Shown: in pieces, positions 63,939 to 64,000 of the stretch
How positions within the stretch are numbered: the stretch's first letter is position 1
How the letters are laid out: every line of letters starts with the position of its first letter
Origin: Baylisascaris procyonis
Taxonomy: Eukaryota; Nematoda; Chromadorea; Rhabditida; Ascarididae
Direction of reading: 5' to 3'
DNA length: 64,000 nt
Assembly: GCA_037389465.1 (NCBI GenBank)
Contig: JAZARR010000179.1
Location: 4,560,501 to 4,624,500 of the forward strand
Translations under genes and position numbers: made by a program
Notes under the pieces: generated by a model
What the model was told of the DNA's origin: nothing
Seen by the model: the letters and a program-made list of their open reading frames with translations, nothing else
Databases searched by the model: none

Positions 63939-64000
63939 CAATCACTGATCTTTTGTCTATTTCAACGTTCTCTTAATGTTGTAACTTCATAAAACCCATT

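Overview
The window looks like a gene-poor, AT-rich (roughly 70 percent A+T) chromosome segment from a nematode, probably a parasitic one. The evidence is small GT-AG introns with (T)nCAG or (T)nTAG acceptors, trans-splice-like acceptors 14 to 25 bases before start codons, a pepsin-inhibitor-3 family protein (a nematode family best known from Ascaris and filarial worms), nematode-style secreted and single-pass membrane proteins, and many (TA)n microsatellites and G tracts. No bacterial, organellar, tRNA or rRNA gene was recognised. All gene models were joined by eye from reading frame, splice phase and remembered family sequences.

Layout. Positions 1-16850 hold almost no convincing gene: microsatellites, a 33-bp/66-bp two-variant minisatellite (15385-15676), a long (TA)n hairpin (10018-10180) and a few weak coding-like islands. 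A probable gene end lies at 16852-17275, with one puzzling in-frame TGA. A cysteine-rich secreted protein gene spans 17755-21140 (+). A complete RRM-cyclophilin gene (PPIE/cyn-13 type, 7 exons, 314 aa) spans 24150-29758 (+). A gene-poor stretch with decayed coding-like pieces and dispersed repeats follows (29.9-36.7 kb).

From 36735 to 56545 (+) runs a peroxisomal acyl-CoA thioesterase of the ACOT8/TesB family, rebuilt as 10 exons and 367 aa ending in the peroxisomal signal SKL. Its 10.4-kb intron 7 holds two complete genes on the opposite strand. They form a tandem pair of small single-pass membrane proteins with long basic, Q/S-rich tails (51216-47521 and 46379-43754). Several plus-strand exon-like pieces lie in the same intron.

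The right end holds a small secreted pepsin-inhibitor-3-like protein (60071-61610, +) and, converging on it, a third single-pass membrane protein with a Q/T-rich repetitive tail (63917-62150, -).

Functionally the genes are unrelated: spliceosome-associated prolyl isomerase, peroxisomal lipid metabolism, secreted protease inhibitor, and lineage-specific secreted or membrane proteins. The most interesting points are the two-gene nest inside the thioesterase intron, the distant 38-base last exon that alone carries the peroxisome signal, phase-compatible extra exons in that gene, and the two-paralog membrane family.
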